Numbered from the stretch's first letter, positions 52,118-62,498 are shown. The stretch is DNA of 64,000 bases from an uncultured Verrucomicrobiota bacterium (GCA_902495005.1 CABUVL010000001.1:310001-374000); one strand, 5' to 3'. The notes: generated by a model from the letters alone, not told the origin. Numbers and translations are program-made.

Positions 52118-53116
52118 ATGGAAACGATTGCATTATTCGGTGCGCAGGATTACGACAAATATTTTTTCAACAAGATAAATGACGAACATCGATTGGGTTT
52201 TTCTTTCAAATTTTTTGAAAAAAACCTGACGGAAGAGACGGTGTCGTTGGCCAAAGGCATCAAAGTGGTTTGTGTCTTTGTCAATGATACTGTGAATGCC
52301 GCCGTCATTGATACTTTATATAAGAATGGTACACGGCTTTTGGCCCTACGTTGTGCCGGGTTTAACAACGTTGATCTGGAAGCCGCTCGTGGCAAATTGA
52401 GTGTGGTTCGTGTGCCCGCTTATTCGCCGTACGCGGTGGCCGAGTACGCACTCGGTTTGATGTTGGCGTTGAATCGTAAAATCACGCGAGCCGTTTGTCG
52501 CACACGCAGTGGAAATTTTTCGCTGAACGGTTTGTTGGGTTTTGACATGCACGAGAAGACCATTGGAATTGTGGGAACTGGAAAAATCGCCAAGGTTCTC
52601 ATTCAATTGTTGGAGGGTTTTAAGGTTAACTTGTTGGCGTACGATATTTTTGAAGATAAAGAATTTGCTAAAGCTCACGGGGTTCGGTACACGACGCTGG
52701 ATGAGTTGTTGGAAAAATCGGATATCATTTCACTGCATTGCCCATTAACCCCCGAGACCCGTTATTTAATCAATGAGAACTCGATTCGAAAGATGAAGGA
52801 AGGCGTGCTCTTAATTAACACTGGTCGAGGACAGTTGGTCGATACCGCTGCACTGATTGAAGGCTTGAAGGAGCAACGGATCGCCGGAGCCGCATTGGAT
52901 GTGTACGAAAGGGAAGGGGAATATTTTTATCGCGATTGTTCAAATCACGTTTTGCAAGATGATTTACTCGCTCGTTTGTTGTCGTTCAATAACGTGATTG
53001 TCAGCTCGCACCAGGCATTTTTTACGCGAGAAGCGCTGACGAATATCGCCACGAGCACCTTGGAAAGTGTGCAAGCTTTTTTGGCCAACAAGCCTTTATT
53101 AAATGAGGTCAAGTGA
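52118..53116 (+). CDS. ldhA: D-lactate dehydrogenase (2-hydroxyacid dehydrogenase family)
   Basis: LdhA reduces pyruvate to D-lactate with NADH during fermentation. I start at the ATG at 52118 (ETIALFGAQDYDKYFF). The 332 residues contain the NAD-binding GIVGTGKIAKVLIQLL near residue 148, the catalytic Arg in NTGRGQLVDTAAL, the Glu in YEREGEYFYRD, and the His in SSHQAFFTREAL, all as in D-LDHs. The presence of YEREGEYF is characteristic of the LdhA subgroup. It stands alone, with a strong hairpin just after its stop. Confidence 0.95.
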   Translation: METIALFGAQDYDKYFFNKINDEHRLGFSFKFFEKNLTEETVSLAKGIKVVCVFVNDTVNAAVIDTLYKNGTRLLALRCAGFNNVDLEAARGKLSVVRVPAYSPYAVAEYALGLMLALNRKITRAVCRTRSGNFSLNGLLGFDMHEKTIGIVGTGKIAKVLIQLLEGFKVNLLAYDIFEDKEFAKAHGVRYTTLDELLEKSDIISLHCPLTPETRYLINENSIRKMKEGVLLINTGRGQLVDTAALIEGLKEQRIAGAALDVYEREGEYFYRDCSNHVLQDDLLARLLSFNNVIVSSHQAFFTREALTNIATSTLESVQAFLANKPLLNEVK

Positions 53117-53125
53117 TTGGCTTTG

Positions 53126-53164
53126 ACGAAAGGCCTCTGTCGGTGATGCCGCAGTGGCTTTCGT
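53126..53164 (+). repeat. Long hairpin immediately after ldhA
   Basis: ACGAAA-g-GCC-t-CTG-t-CGG (53126-53143) pairs with CCG-CAG-t-GGC-TTTCGT (53149-53164) around a five-base loop, with single mismatches or bulges. There is no T-run, so it may stabilise the ldhA 3' end or act as a factor-dependent terminator. Confidence 0.5.
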
Positions 53165-53496
53165 GGGAGGTCGCTGAATGTTGTTGAGTGCGTTGTGAAT
53201 GTATTTCTTCTTTATCAAATTACCGCAAACGACATTTAAGCGGCATCCTTATTTCAATGGGCCCGAATGCGCCGGGCGCTTAGCCGTATTTCTGGGTGCT
53301 TATTTTAAGATAGGTTCAGCTGTAGCCTTAAGCTGTATGGGCGAGTTGTTTTCGGATAAATAGGCTTTTTTTAGCGGCGCTTATTGATCAAATGATTGTA
53401 AACTGGACGTTTAGAAATACTTTCAAGCGTATAATTTACGCTGTGCACTTTTAGTAGGTGTGCCTTTTTTTGAACAATATCCTTCGATTAACAGGG
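53165..53496. other. Non-coding stretch between ldhA hairpin and BspA-like terminator
   Basis: About 330 bases with nothing I can identify: no ORF with features, tRNA or repeats. Confidence 0.5.
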
Positions 53497-53539
53497 TATA
53501 TAACAAAAGGGCCAGCAGCTCCAACGCCACTGGCCCCTT
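53497..53539 (-). terminator. Rho-independent terminator of the BspA-like gene
   Basis: AAGGGGCCAGTGG... on the minus strand (53539-53507) folds as AAGGGGCCAG paired with CTGGCCCTT, with the T-rich TTTTGTTATAT following. It lies about 20 bases past the stop of the LRR gene at 53560. Confidence 0.8.
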
Positions 53540-53559
53540 AAAATCAGTTATTACGCATC

Positions 53560-54243
53560 TTATTCGCTGTATTGTACGTTACAGTTATCGGGAATGCCTA
53601 TCCGTCTTTCTTGGCCCTCGAATCTTCTTGGAAGGGTAATACTCGTCAAGGCCCTACAGTCCGTAAACGCATCATCTCCTATGCGCGTCACGGTATTTGG
53701 AAGCGTGATATTGACCAAAGCGCTACAGCCACTAAAGGCCCGACCTCCTATGCTCGTCACAGAATTCGGGATCTCGATACTTTCCAAGGCCTTACAGCCC
53801 TTAAACGCATAATTGCCTATTTCTTCAAATCCATCTGGAATTATAATGTTATGTTGTTCACTTTCCTCAAAGCTATTGTTATTCAGTGTCGTCACAGATT
53901 CTGGTAACTCTATCCCGCATAACTTTTTTTCTCCAAACCACACATGCCGCCCTATAATGTCTACTAGGTTGTAGATCACAATACTTCCTAAGGCGCTACA
54001 GTCCTTAAACGCATGATCTCCTATGCTCGTCACGGAAGCCGGGATCGTGATATTGTTCAAGGCGCTACAGCCATAAAACGCAGCATCTCCTATGTGCGTC
54101 ACATTGTTTGAAAACTTGACACTCGTAATTTGCGACTTATCGACAGGTTTATTTCCATTCTCGTCATGCAGTCCATTTCTATCATAGATCCACTCTCCAT
54201 GAGCACTCAACAAGCTGGTGCCCAGCAGCAGCGGCGTTAACAA
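53560..54243 (-). CDS. BspA-like leucine-rich repeat (LRR_5) protein
   Basis: This 227-residue protein is built of about seven repeats of roughly 23 residues with the LRR_5 pattern, e.g. VTSIGDHAFKDCSALGSI and VTSIGGRAFSGCSALVNI. BspA-type repeats are common in surface proteins of gut and parasite-associated microbes and mediate adhesion. The start is unclear: the frame opens at a TTG (54243) with AAGGA only three bases upstream, and the leader (LTPLLLGTSLLSAHG) looks like a signal peptide without the usual basic N-terminus. An ATG at 54277 is in another frame, so a frameshift near 54243-54252 could have truncated the signal peptide. Confidence 0.75.
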   Translation of the reverse strand: MLTPLLLGTSLLSAHGEWIYDRNGLHDENGNKPVDKSQITSVKFSNNVTHIGDAAFYGCSALNNITIPASVTSIGDHAFKDCSALGSIVIYNLVDIIGRHVWFGEKKLCGIELPESVTTLNNNSFEESEQHNIIIPDGFEEIGNYAFKGCKALESIEIPNSVTSIGGRAFSGCSALVNITLPNTVTRIGDDAFTDCRALTSITLPRRFEGQERRIGIPDNCNVQYSE

Positions 54244-54655
54244 TTTCCTTTAGGTTTCTTTCAATTTTAATGTTCATAATCTTAATATTGAATTAATTAA
54301 AAATAATCAGCTTTAATATATTATTAATTTTGTAAAGAAAAATTTGTTATTTTGTACAATTCATGTATTTTATTTTGCCATCTTAGTACATAAAGCTTAA
54401 TTAAGCATAACACAAAAGGGAGGTATGGTCAAGTGCTGATGCACCTTGTTCCAAAATACATTTATCATATTTTTTGTGTCTCTAGCATTTTTCTCGGCCA
54501 GATGCTAGATTGACCCCAATTACATTGTGTTTGTCGAATAGAGCGTTGAATAAATTTGGAAAATCTCGCCGAATACTTGAATATAAAATCCAACGTCTTA
54601 TGCTGGCATTCTTTGACCGTGGGCCTTGAAATCGAAAATCGATGGGCTAAGTTAT
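54244..54655. other. Non-coding stretch between glgA and BspA-like gene
   Basis: About 410 AT-rich bases with no gene or RNA recognised. It should hold the promoter of the BspA-like gene. Confidence 0.5.
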
Positions 54656-56110
54656 TTACGCGCGTTTTCGTTGTTGGATGGCCCATTGGTAAACCTGCTC
54701 GTATTGTTTTGCGGAGTGATCCCAAGAGAAGTCTTGACTCATGGCTTGCTTTTGCATGCTGGCAAATGCTTGTGGCCTGTCGTAATAGGTGGAGCAAGCC
54801 CAGCCGATCGTATTGAAGAGAGCTTGGGATGTCAGGTCATTGAAGACGAATCCGGTACCGACGGCCGTTTTTTCATCGAAGGATTGGACGGTATCTGCAA
54901 GACCTCCCGTGTTGTGGACGATGGGTAAAGTTCCATAACGCATGGAATACATTTGATTAAGTCCGCACGGTTCAAAGCGGCTGGGCATGATGAAACAATC
55001 GGCGCCCGCTTCAATTAAGTGGGCCAGCTCTGCATTGTAACCGATGTGCACGCTCATTTGTTTGGGATGCTGACGGGCGATATCTCGGAAACGTTGTTCC
55101 CAATTGGCCTCGCCGCTTCCCAAAACGATGAGCTGAATGTCCATGTGTGAAAGTACCTGCGGAAGTATGTCGAGCAAAATGTCCAAGCCCTTTTGGTAAT
55201 AAAGGCGACTAATAATGCCAAAAATCGGGGTCCGTGGCGCGAGTCTAAGCTGGCACTGGCGCTGTAATTGCTCTTTGCAGATGGCCTTGCCAAATAAATT
55301 TTGCGCGGAGTAATTGGCCGGTAGGGAGGGATCGGAAGAGGGATCCCAAAGTTCGTCATCGATGCCGTTGAGTATGCCAACGAGATCCGCCGCTTTGAAT
55401 TTTAATGTGTCCTGCAAGCCAAAACTAAGGGGGGCTTGTTGGATTTCTCTTGCGTAAGTTGGACTGACGGTCGTGACCTTAGTGGCGTGATAAATGGCAC
55501 CCTTCATGCAATTGACAGAGCCCATGGATTCAAGACTGTCGGCGCGGTATTCTGAAAATGGAATGCCCGCATAAGCGAGTAAATCAGGCGCAAAAATGCC
55601 CTGGTGTTCCAAATTGTGAATTGTGAATACCGTTGCCGCTTTGCCCAGAGGCTGATCCCGTTCGCAGGTATTTAACATAACGGGAATGAGCCCTGTCGTC
55701 CAGTCGTGACAGTGGATCACATCGGGATGCCACTGCAAGTAATCGCACAAATCAAGCGCCGCCTTGCTGAAAAATGCAAAGCGTTCCCCGTTGTCAAAAT
55801 GGGGGCCAAATGGTCCTCCATAGATGCCTTCGCGTTGAAAATAAGATTGGTACTCGATGAAATAATAAGTGATCTCGTTTTGTTTCGTTTCCCACAACCT
55901 GCACGTGTGAATTTGTTCGCCGAGGCGGACGGGGACATTGTCATAATGTTGCCAGTCGTCCTGCACCTGAATGGACCCGTACAGGGGTAAACAAACACGT
56001 ACGTCGTGCCCTAGACGCTTGAAATACTTGGGAAGCGCTCCGACGACGTCTCCAAGCCCGCCAACTTTGGCGTAGGGATGACATTCTGGACTTGCCATTA
56101 AGATTTTCAT
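54656..56110 (-). CDS. glgA: Glycogen (ADP-glucose) synthase
   Basis: GlgA extends alpha-1,4-glucan from ADP-glucose (GT5 family). I start at the ATG at 56110; a GTG nine bases earlier is an alternative. The 484 residues contain the N-terminal KVGGLGDVVGALPKYF (ADP-glucose-binding Lys), the central YYQKGLDILLDILP region, and the C-terminal SRFEPCGLNQMYSMRYGTLPIVHNTGGLADTV. Length is normal. eno lies 73 bases upstream on the same strand; glgC, glgB and glgP are not in the window. Confidence 0.97.
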   Translation of the reverse strand: MKILMASPECHPYAKVGGLGDVVGALPKYFKRLGHDVRVCLPLYGSIQVQDDWQHYDNVPVRLGEQIHTCRLWETKQNEITYYFIEYQSYFQREGIYGGPFGPHFDNGERFAFFSKAALDLCDYLQWHPDVIHCHDWTTGLIPVMLNTCERDQPLGKAATVFTIHNLEHQGIFAPDLLAYAGIPFSEYRADSLESMGSVNCMKGAIYHATKVTTVSPTYAREIQQAPLSFGLQDTLKFKAADLVGILNGIDDELWDPSSDPSLPANYSAQNLFGKAICKEQLQRQCQLRLAPRTPIFGIISRLYYQKGLDILLDILPQVLSHMDIQLIVLGSGEANWEQRFRDIARQHPKQMSVHIGYNAELAHLIEAGADCFIMPSRFEPCGLNQMYSMRYGTLPIVHNTGGLADTVQSFDEKTAVGTGFVFNDLTSQALFNTIGWACSTYYDRPQAFASMQKQAMSQDFSWDHSAKQYEQVYQWAIQQRKRA

Positions 56111-56130
56111 AAACGACACAAACCCTTACA

Positions 56131-56157
56131 GAGACGTATAAGAACTTCATACGTCTC
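56131..56157. repeat. Inverted repeat between eno and glgA
   Basis: GAGACGTAT (56131-56139) and ATACGTCTC (56149-56157) form a perfect 9-base stem with a 9-base loop, without a T-run on the minus strand. It could attenuate eno to glgA read-through. Confidence 0.5.
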
Positions 56158-56182
56158 TCGTTTAATTAAATATGATAAAGCT

Positions 56183-57496
<1,314 letters not shown>

Positions 57497-57512
57497 TTAT
57501 TTAATCATGAAA

Positions 57513-58373
57513 TTAACGAAATAACAAGACAGAAATTTTGCAACGGCGTATTAAATCAGTGGTGGTGCTGCCAATGAGTAAATGCCGGATTGCACTGTGA
57601 CCGTAGGCGCCCATGATGAGCAAGTCGATGTGTTTTTGTACGGTGAAATTGGCAATTACGTCGCTGACGTCGCCGCTTAAAACAAAAGAATTGACTTGGT
57701 ATTTAGCATCACTGAGGGCCTTTTCAACGCTTTTGATAGACTGCGTGCTTTCCGCAACACTCGCCTCATCGGGGCAAACGGTTAGCAGTGTAATTGAGAG
57801 GTCTTTGAAGATTTTTGTCCGCAGTAAAAATTGAATGGCCTGATGAACACTGGGACTTCCATCGTAAGCAATCAGAATGTTTTTGATAGGGATAAAGCTT
57901 CTGGCTGCCACCCAGCAGGGCCGTTTACTGGTTCGTACCAGGCGTTCCATGGAGGTGCCTAAGTGTTCCGTGTCGAAATTGGCGTTTTCACCACGTTTGC
58001 CTAAAATAACTAGGTCTACACCGATGGCGCTATTTTCAAATGATTGATAGGCATCAATTAAAGAACCTTTTTGCTGGCAAAAGGTGATTCTATCGAGAAG
58101 GCCGCGTTCTTTAAAGAACCTTTCCGTGTTGGATCGAATAACTCGTATCTTTTCTTCTTCGATGTTTTGTAATTGGGTATACAAGTTGTTGTAGGGTTGT
58201 GCTCCTAGGCTGCCTCCTAAATCTGCCAGCATCGAGATGTCAAATTGTCGAGAATCAGACACGTACAGGACGTTGGCAGGTGTATGGGTCTTTTGCATGA
58301 GCCAGGCGGCGTAATTAAAACAACTTTCCGTGTAAGGAAACGACCCATCGGTACAAACGAGTAAGCTCTTCAT
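57513..58373 (-). CDS. Tandem universal stress protein
   Basis: This 286-residue protein has two UspA domains (about residues 1-150 and 155-286). The second has the ATP-binding pattern, ILIAYDGSPSVHQAIQFLL and MGAYGHSAIRHLLIGSTT. The first has LLVCTDGSFPYTESCFNYA but a divergent nucleotide loop (LGKRGENANFDTEHLGTS). Usp proteins respond to starvation and redox or energy stress. It is directly upstream of eno, so it may be cotranscribed with it. Confidence 0.9.
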   Translation of the reverse strand: MKSLLVCTDGSFPYTESCFNYAAWLMQKTHTPANVLYVSDSRQFDISMLADLGGSLGAQPYNNLYTQLQNIEEEKIRVIRSNTERFFKERGLLDRITFCQQKGSLIDAYQSFENSAIGVDLVILGKRGENANFDTEHLGTSMERLVRTSKRPCWVAARSFIPIKNILIAYDGSPSVHQAIQFLLRTKIFKDLSITLLTVCPDEASVAESTQSIKSVEKALSDAKYQVNSFVLSGDVSDVIANFTVQKHIDLLIMGAYGHSAIRHLLIGSTTTDLIRRCKISVLLFR

Positions 58374-58456
58374 GCGTTAGATTATGTTGATGAACGGACA
58401 TTGTTTCAATAGCAAAGTTGATGAATAATTGCGCTCATTGGCGCTCGTCAGCCTTG

Positions 58457-58873
58457 CTAGTGAAGTACGTTTACGAGGTAATCTCGAGCTGGAAGCGGTA
58501 AAAGCTGTGCGCTTGAAAGTTCGTGAATAGGAATCCAATGAAAGCTTAATTTGGGCTCTGTGGGAGATTGAAAATCGTCGTTTGGAAGTTCCGGGCTGTC
58601 TACTAAAAAGAGGAAACTGTACTCGTGACAGGGACCTTGCTGCGCGTCGGTGAAGTGGCCTTCAAAGAATTGTAAAAATTTGCCAACTTTGCAAGAACAG
58701 GCGAGTTCTTCCTGCCATTCTCTCTGCAGGGCTTGTGCTAAAGTTTCTCCAAATTCTACGTGTCCGCCCGGTAGGTAATAAGAAGAGGGCATGCGGGAGA
58801 TTTTACAAGTCAGTAAACGATTCTTGTGGACGTAGACCCCGCGTGAAATGACTTCAATCTCATTCATGTTCAC
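58457..58873 (-). CDS. Nudix hydrolase
   Basis: This 138-residue protein has an intact Nudix box, GGHVEFGETLAQALQREWQEEL (about residues 36-57; residues given in fragments: GGHVEFGE and REWQEEL). It hydrolyses a nucleoside diphosphate linked to another moiety; the substrate is unknown. It is alone between the histidine kinase run and the Usp gene. Confidence 0.85.
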   Translation of the reverse strand: MNMNEIEVISRGVYVHKNRLLTCKISRMPSSYYLPGGHVEFGETLAQALQREWQEELACSCKVGKFLQFFEGHFTDAQQGPCHEYSFLFLVDSPELPNDDFQSPTEPKLSFHWIPIHELSSAQLLPLPARDYLVNVLH

Positions 58874-59082
58874 GATGATGTCAGTAAATTACGTGTGATT
58901 CAATGACTTTTTTTATGAATCGTGGCGCTGAATAATGCCGTAAGATGCCATTGTGCCGGTGTGTAAATTATGAGATTTTTTTAGGGAAAAACATCTGGTT
59001 GTGTTAGATGATGCAATCGTAACTTGTAGGATGGCTGTTTTAAATTTTTGATGAACAATCAATTGAATGGCTTCAGCAAAAT

Positions 59083-59096
59083 GGGCAAAAATGCCC
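59083..59096 (-). terminator. Weak terminator after the histidine kinase gene
   Basis: GGGCA/TGCCC forms a 5-bp stem on the minus strand followed by ATTTTGC, about 15 bases past the stop at 59111. The stem is short, so this is tentative. Confidence 0.4.
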
Positions 59097-59110
59097 CCTT
59101 ACCCTTGAAC

Positions 59111-60280
59111 CTACGACTCGGGCAATGTTTGATCCGCAAGTTTCTTGCGATACTTGTTGTCGAGGGGGAATTTTAGATAAATGACACTACCGAGCCCGGT
59201 CTTGCTTTCGATTTCGACCGTGCCGCCGTGTTCTTTCATAATTCTTCTCACGATGAGCATGCCAATGCCGTGGCCCTGCGGTTTTGTACTGGAGGGCTGT
59301 GTGTTGAATAATTGAGCGGCTTGTGTGGATGACATGCCGGTGCCTGAGTCCGCAAAGGCGACGACGAGGTCACTCGCATCCGTAAATAGTGAAATACGAA
59401 TCCAGCCGTCTGTGCCAATGGCCTCAATGGCATTCTTAATGAGGTTGAAAAACGCCTGATGTATGCGCGCTTCGTCTACCCTTGCATAAGGCAAGGAGCC
59501 TTGCGCCTTGAGTTCTACGTTAATGTGAAGGTTGGATAATTGTGGCGATAGGATAGAGAGTACTTTTTCAACAAGTTTGACCAAGTCGGTCTCTTTCAGC
59601 TTGGGCGCTTGTGGCCTGACGGCTTGCAGGAAGTGCTTGATGATTTCATCCAAACGTTTGACTTCAGCAATGCAGACTTGCAAAGAATTTGAAAGCTCTT
59701 GCGGCAGAATTAAGTCGCGGGTTTGACGTTCTATAAGCTGCAAGTGAATGGCAATCGAGTTGAGGGGATTCCCCAATTCGTGTGCCACTTCGGCGGCCAG
59801 TTGAACGACGGAATCCAGTCGCTCTTGTACCAGTCGTTCTTCATTGTCTCTTGTTTCGTTTGTAATGTCGCGGAGGATAATGATAAATCGTTCTTCGTTT
59901 TTGCTGTTTTCGGTAAATTTTTGCAAATGTAGTTTAATGAATCGTTTTTCCGGATACAGTAGATCTACTTCTTGTTCAATGAGATTTGGAGTGAGGGCAT
60001 CTTCGCGAATGGAAAATATTTTTTTTATGCTGGGAAGCCATTTCCAGATGGGGGTATTGGCGTGATCTTTTTCTTTAAATCCAAGAAGATGGCCGGCAGC
60101 TTGATTGCAAAACTCAATGCTGCCGTTGGCGTTGACCAAAATAATCGCTTCTTGAAGAACGTTGAAAATGGATTCGAGCAATTGGCGTTCTTGGTCCACC
60201 CGTTGAATAAAGCTATTAATTTCAGCTTTGTTGAGGGCTTCTAGCCGAGCGCAAAATTTTTCACTTACACTTTTTTTCAT
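59111..60280 (-). CDS. PAS-domain sensor histidine kinase (NtrB-like)
   Basis: This 389-residue soluble kinase has a PAS domain (about residues 35-140, ending FIIILRDIT), a HisKA domain with the phospho-acceptor His167 in AAEVAHELGNPLNSI, and a HATPase_c domain with NLIKNAIEAIG, FADSGTGM and GHGIGMLIVRRIM. No membrane helices are seen, so it senses a cytoplasmic signal. The architecture resembles NtrB/AtoS/FlgS kinases that drive sigma-54 activators. No response regulator lies next to it. It overlaps the prepilin-like gene by one base at its start. Confidence 0.9.
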   Translation of the reverse strand: MKKSVSEKFCARLEALNKAEINSFIQRVDQERQLLESIFNVLQEAIILVNANGSIEFCNQAAGHLLGFKEKDHANTPIWKWLPSIKKIFSIREDALTPNLIEQEVDLLYPEKRFIKLHLQKFTENSKNEERFIIILRDITNETRDNEERLVQERLDSVVQLAAEVAHELGNPLNSIAIHLQLIERQTRDLILPQELSNSLQVCIAEVKRLDEIIKHFLQAVRPQAPKLKETDLVKLVEKVLSILSPQLSNLHINVELKAQGSLPYARVDEARIHQAFFNLIKNAIEAIGTDGWIRISLFTDASDLVVAFADSGTGMSSTQAAQLFNTQPSSTKPQGHGIGMLIVRRIMKEHGGTVEIESKTGLGSVIYLKFPLDNKYRKKLADQTLPES

Positions 60281-60741
60281 TAATTGGGCTCTTTAAAGAT
60301 GTAACATTTCCCCGTTGTTTCATTAATTACAAACATCTTGCTAATTTTTTTGTTTACAAGAGCGAAATCAATGGCAGCAGAGTCACTTTTATTACTCTTC
60401 CAAATGAGGTAAATGTTATTGAGCGTCGACGAACTTACACCCGACCAATAGCCATCAAGGCTTGAATGGTCGGGATTAAATGGGTACCAGTAGGGTTGAA
60501 GCTTTTCAAAAGCGCTGGAGGATAATTTACCTTCTGCAATTGTTGGCATCGTCCCATACATCTCTTTGTAGGTGGCTAAAGCATTACGAAGCAGTAAGAG
60601 CTCTTGTGCAAAAACTTCCGCCCGGTGAGACTTTTGTACGTAGCGAATACTGAAAACACAACTGGATGTTAATATGCAGACGCAAAATAACACGAGGCAT
60701 AGTTCAATAAAAGAAAATCCATTTATGTGTTTTGTATTCAA
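60280..60741 (-). CDS. Prepilin-like protein (type IV pilin / type II secretion pseudopilin N-terminus)
   Basis: This 153-residue protein has a prepilin leader, NGFSFIELCLVLFCVCIL, with cleavage expected after Gly and Glu5 of the mature chain present. The soluble part ends with KMFVINETTGKCYIFKEPN. I start at the TTG at 60741 because an upstream ATG (60816) would lie inside gpmA. No other pilus or secretion genes lie beside it, so function is unknown. It lies between gpmA and the histidine kinase gene. Confidence 0.7.
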   Translation of the reverse strand: MNTKHINGFSFIELCLVLFCVCILTSSCVFSIRYVQKSHRAEVFAQELLLLRNALATYKEMYGTMPTIAEGKLSSSAFEKLQPYWYPFNPDHSSLDGYWSGVSSSTLNNIYLIWKSNKSDSAAIDFALVNKKISKMFVINETTGKCYIFKEPN

Positions 60742-60754
60742 TGTAGAATTTATG

Positions 60755-61501
60755 TTAAGCGGTTTTGCCTTGATTTGCAACGGCGGCCTGTGCCTGTGCA
60801 ATGTATGCGGCATCACCCAGGTAATAGTGCTTAATGGGGCGTAAGTCCTTATCGAGTTCGTAAACCAATGGAATTCCGGTTGGAATGTTGAGGTTTACGA
60901 TCGCTTCGTTCGATAATTGATCGAGGTGTTGGACAAGTGCCCTGAGAGAATTACCGTGGGCGACGATGAGCAATTTTTTGTGATTTTGAATCTCGGGGGC
61001 TAAAGTGGAATTCCAAAATGGGAGCAAGCGTGCAGATGTGTCTTTTAAACATTCTGTCAGTGGCAGTTGTTCGCTGGGAATGCTTGCGTACATGGGCTGA
61101 TGTCCAGGGTACCTGGGGTCATCTTTTTGTAACGCGGGGGGGCAAACGTCATAGCTCCTTCGCCAAATTTTGACTTGCTCTTCGCCAAATTTTTTGGCCG
61201 TTTCGCTTTTATTAAGGCCTTGCAATGCGCCGTAATGCCGTTCATTTAATTGCCAAGCGCGTTGTACGGGCAACCACATACAATCCATTTCGTCTAAAAC
61301 AATCCACAAGGTTCGGATGGCTCGTTTTAAGAGAGAGGTGTACGCTTTGTCAAATGTGAAATGGCGCTGTTTGAGAAGCTTGGCCGCTTGGATGGCTTCG
61401 GCTTTACCTTTGTCGGATAAGTCTACATCTGTCCATCCGGTGAAACGGTTTTCTTTATTCCAAACACTTTCTCCGTGACGCAATAAAACTAAGTAATACA
61501 T
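60755..61501 (-). CDS. gpmA: 2,3-bisphosphoglycerate-dependent phosphoglycerate mutase
   Basis: GpmA interconverts 3- and 2-phosphoglycerate. The 248 residues show the catalytic His in [19 protein letters not shown] (about residue 9), the second acid region [14 protein letters not shown] and [16 protein letters not shown] near residue 185. It is the first gene of the gpmA, prepilin-like, kinase run, 13 bases before the pilin start. The pairing of glycolytic and sensor genes is unusual. Confidence 0.96.
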   Translation of the reverse strand: MYYLVLLRHGESVWNKENRFTGWTDVDLSDKGKAEAIQAAKLLKQRHFTFDKAYTSLLKRAIRTLWIVLDEMDCMWLPVQRAWQLNERHYGALQGLNKSETAKKFGEEQVKIWRRSYDVCPPALQKDDPRYPGHQPMYASIPSEQLPLTECLKDTSARLLPFWNSTLAPEIQNHKKLLIVAHGNSLRALVQHLDQLSNEAIVNLNIPTGIPLVYELDKDLRPIKHYYLGDAAYIAQAQAAVANQGKTA

Positions 61502-61546
61502 AGATATCTATATTGTGACGGTACTGTCGTTTGTACAAGGTTTATT

Positions 61547-62380
61547 TCATGATTGTTGGGTTGAAAGAGTAGGACTGTTACTGATGACTGTCGCGAGTTC
61601 TTTTAGAGGAGAACTTTCAAAACTGTTGATCAGGTCTTGGGTACTTGTTTCCACATCGACGTAATTCTTATTATTTAAGGCGTCTTCTATGAGAGAACTT
61701 CCGTCGTTTTCTTGTACGCTACGCGTTTGAGTTTCCTCATCGGAAGTGGTTGCTTGAGTTGCTTCATCCACATTTTGTTCTGAATTTGCTTGCGAGTGTA
61801 ATATAGCTGTACTCGTTTCGTCCGTTTGGTTAACTTCTCTGTCGTTTGCAACTGCTTGGGAAAGCACAATTGCATCGCGATGAATTTCGAAGTTAGCTAC
61901 AGTTTTGAACTCTTTCTTAAGTTGGCTTAAGAATTCGTCAATGTCTTTGGAATCGATTGTAACTTTATTAACAACGGATAACATACCTAATACCAATGCA
62001 CAAGCATGTGCGAGTAAACTAAGGCCCTTTCCAACAGCCCATTGTAACATGTTGGCCAGAGCATGGACAAAACTCTTAATGCCGGAAGCTTCACGAAACT
62101 TTTGGCATACACTTGAAAAGCTTTTGTGGCCCTTGTCGATGGTTTTAAGAATGAGATTTTTTAAATGTAAAACGTCATCTTTTATAATTTTTTCTACTGC
62201 TGTTTTTGCAAAAGCAGTGACGCCTTCTGGTAACACACGAGGGAGGGGTTTGCAAATTAAGTCTGTCAGTCGTTCACACGCTTTTGCAATTGCTGGGAAT
62301 TCTGGCATTTGCACGGAGTCAGAAGCCGCAACATTACGTGTAGAGCTGAGAAAAGAACTCGCTTCAGTATTTATGTTCAT
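61547..62380 (-). CDS. Unknown protein with hydrophobic core and acidic Thr/Gln-rich tail
   Basis: I do not recognise this 277-residue protein. There is no N-terminal signal peptide. A long helical segment (about residues 55-140) ends in a hydrophobic stretch (LSLLAHACALVLGMLSVVN). The C-terminal 100 residues are low-complexity and acidic, rich in Thr, Gln, Ser and Glu. The layout is seen in some secreted effector or membrane-inserted proteins, but that is only a guess. It is preceded by a strong sigma-70-like promoter at -35/-10 spacing of 17, with the start at the ATG. Confidence 0.55.
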   Translation of the reverse strand: MNINTEASSFLSSTRNVAASDSVQMPEFPAIAKACERLTDLICKPLPRVLPEGVTAFAKTAVEKIIKDDVLHLKNLILKTIDKGHKSFSSVCQKFREASGIKSFVHALANMLQWAVGKGLSLLAHACALVLGMLSVVNKVTIDSKDIDEFLSQLKKEFKTVANFEIHRDAIVLSQAVANDREVNQTDETSTAILHSQANSEQNVDEATQATTSDEETQTRSVQENDGSSLIEDALNNKNYVDVETSTQDLINSFESSPLKELATVISNSPTLSTQQS

Positions 62381-62386
62381 GAAACA

Positions 62387-62415
62387 ATTATAAGAGAATT
62401 AAGTTGGGGAGGCAA
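62387..62415 (-). promoter_or_regulatory. Sigma-70-like promoter, leaderless start
   Basis: On the minus strand TTGCCT (62415-62410), a 17-base spacer and a perfect TATAAT (62392-62387). The expected start of transcription is 62380-62381, at the ATG of the unknown gene. Confidence 0.6.
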
Positions 62416-62498
62416 GTGTATTTTTATAGGGTATTCCTGAATAAATCGTATTGACCGCTGGGAAGGAAATTCTAACCTAGGTTTCATCTGTTTATTTA

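Noticed and set aside
51853..52182. Plus-strand ORF of 109 codons before ldhA
   Set aside because: It overlaps the ldhA promoter and start in another frame and has no recognisable features.
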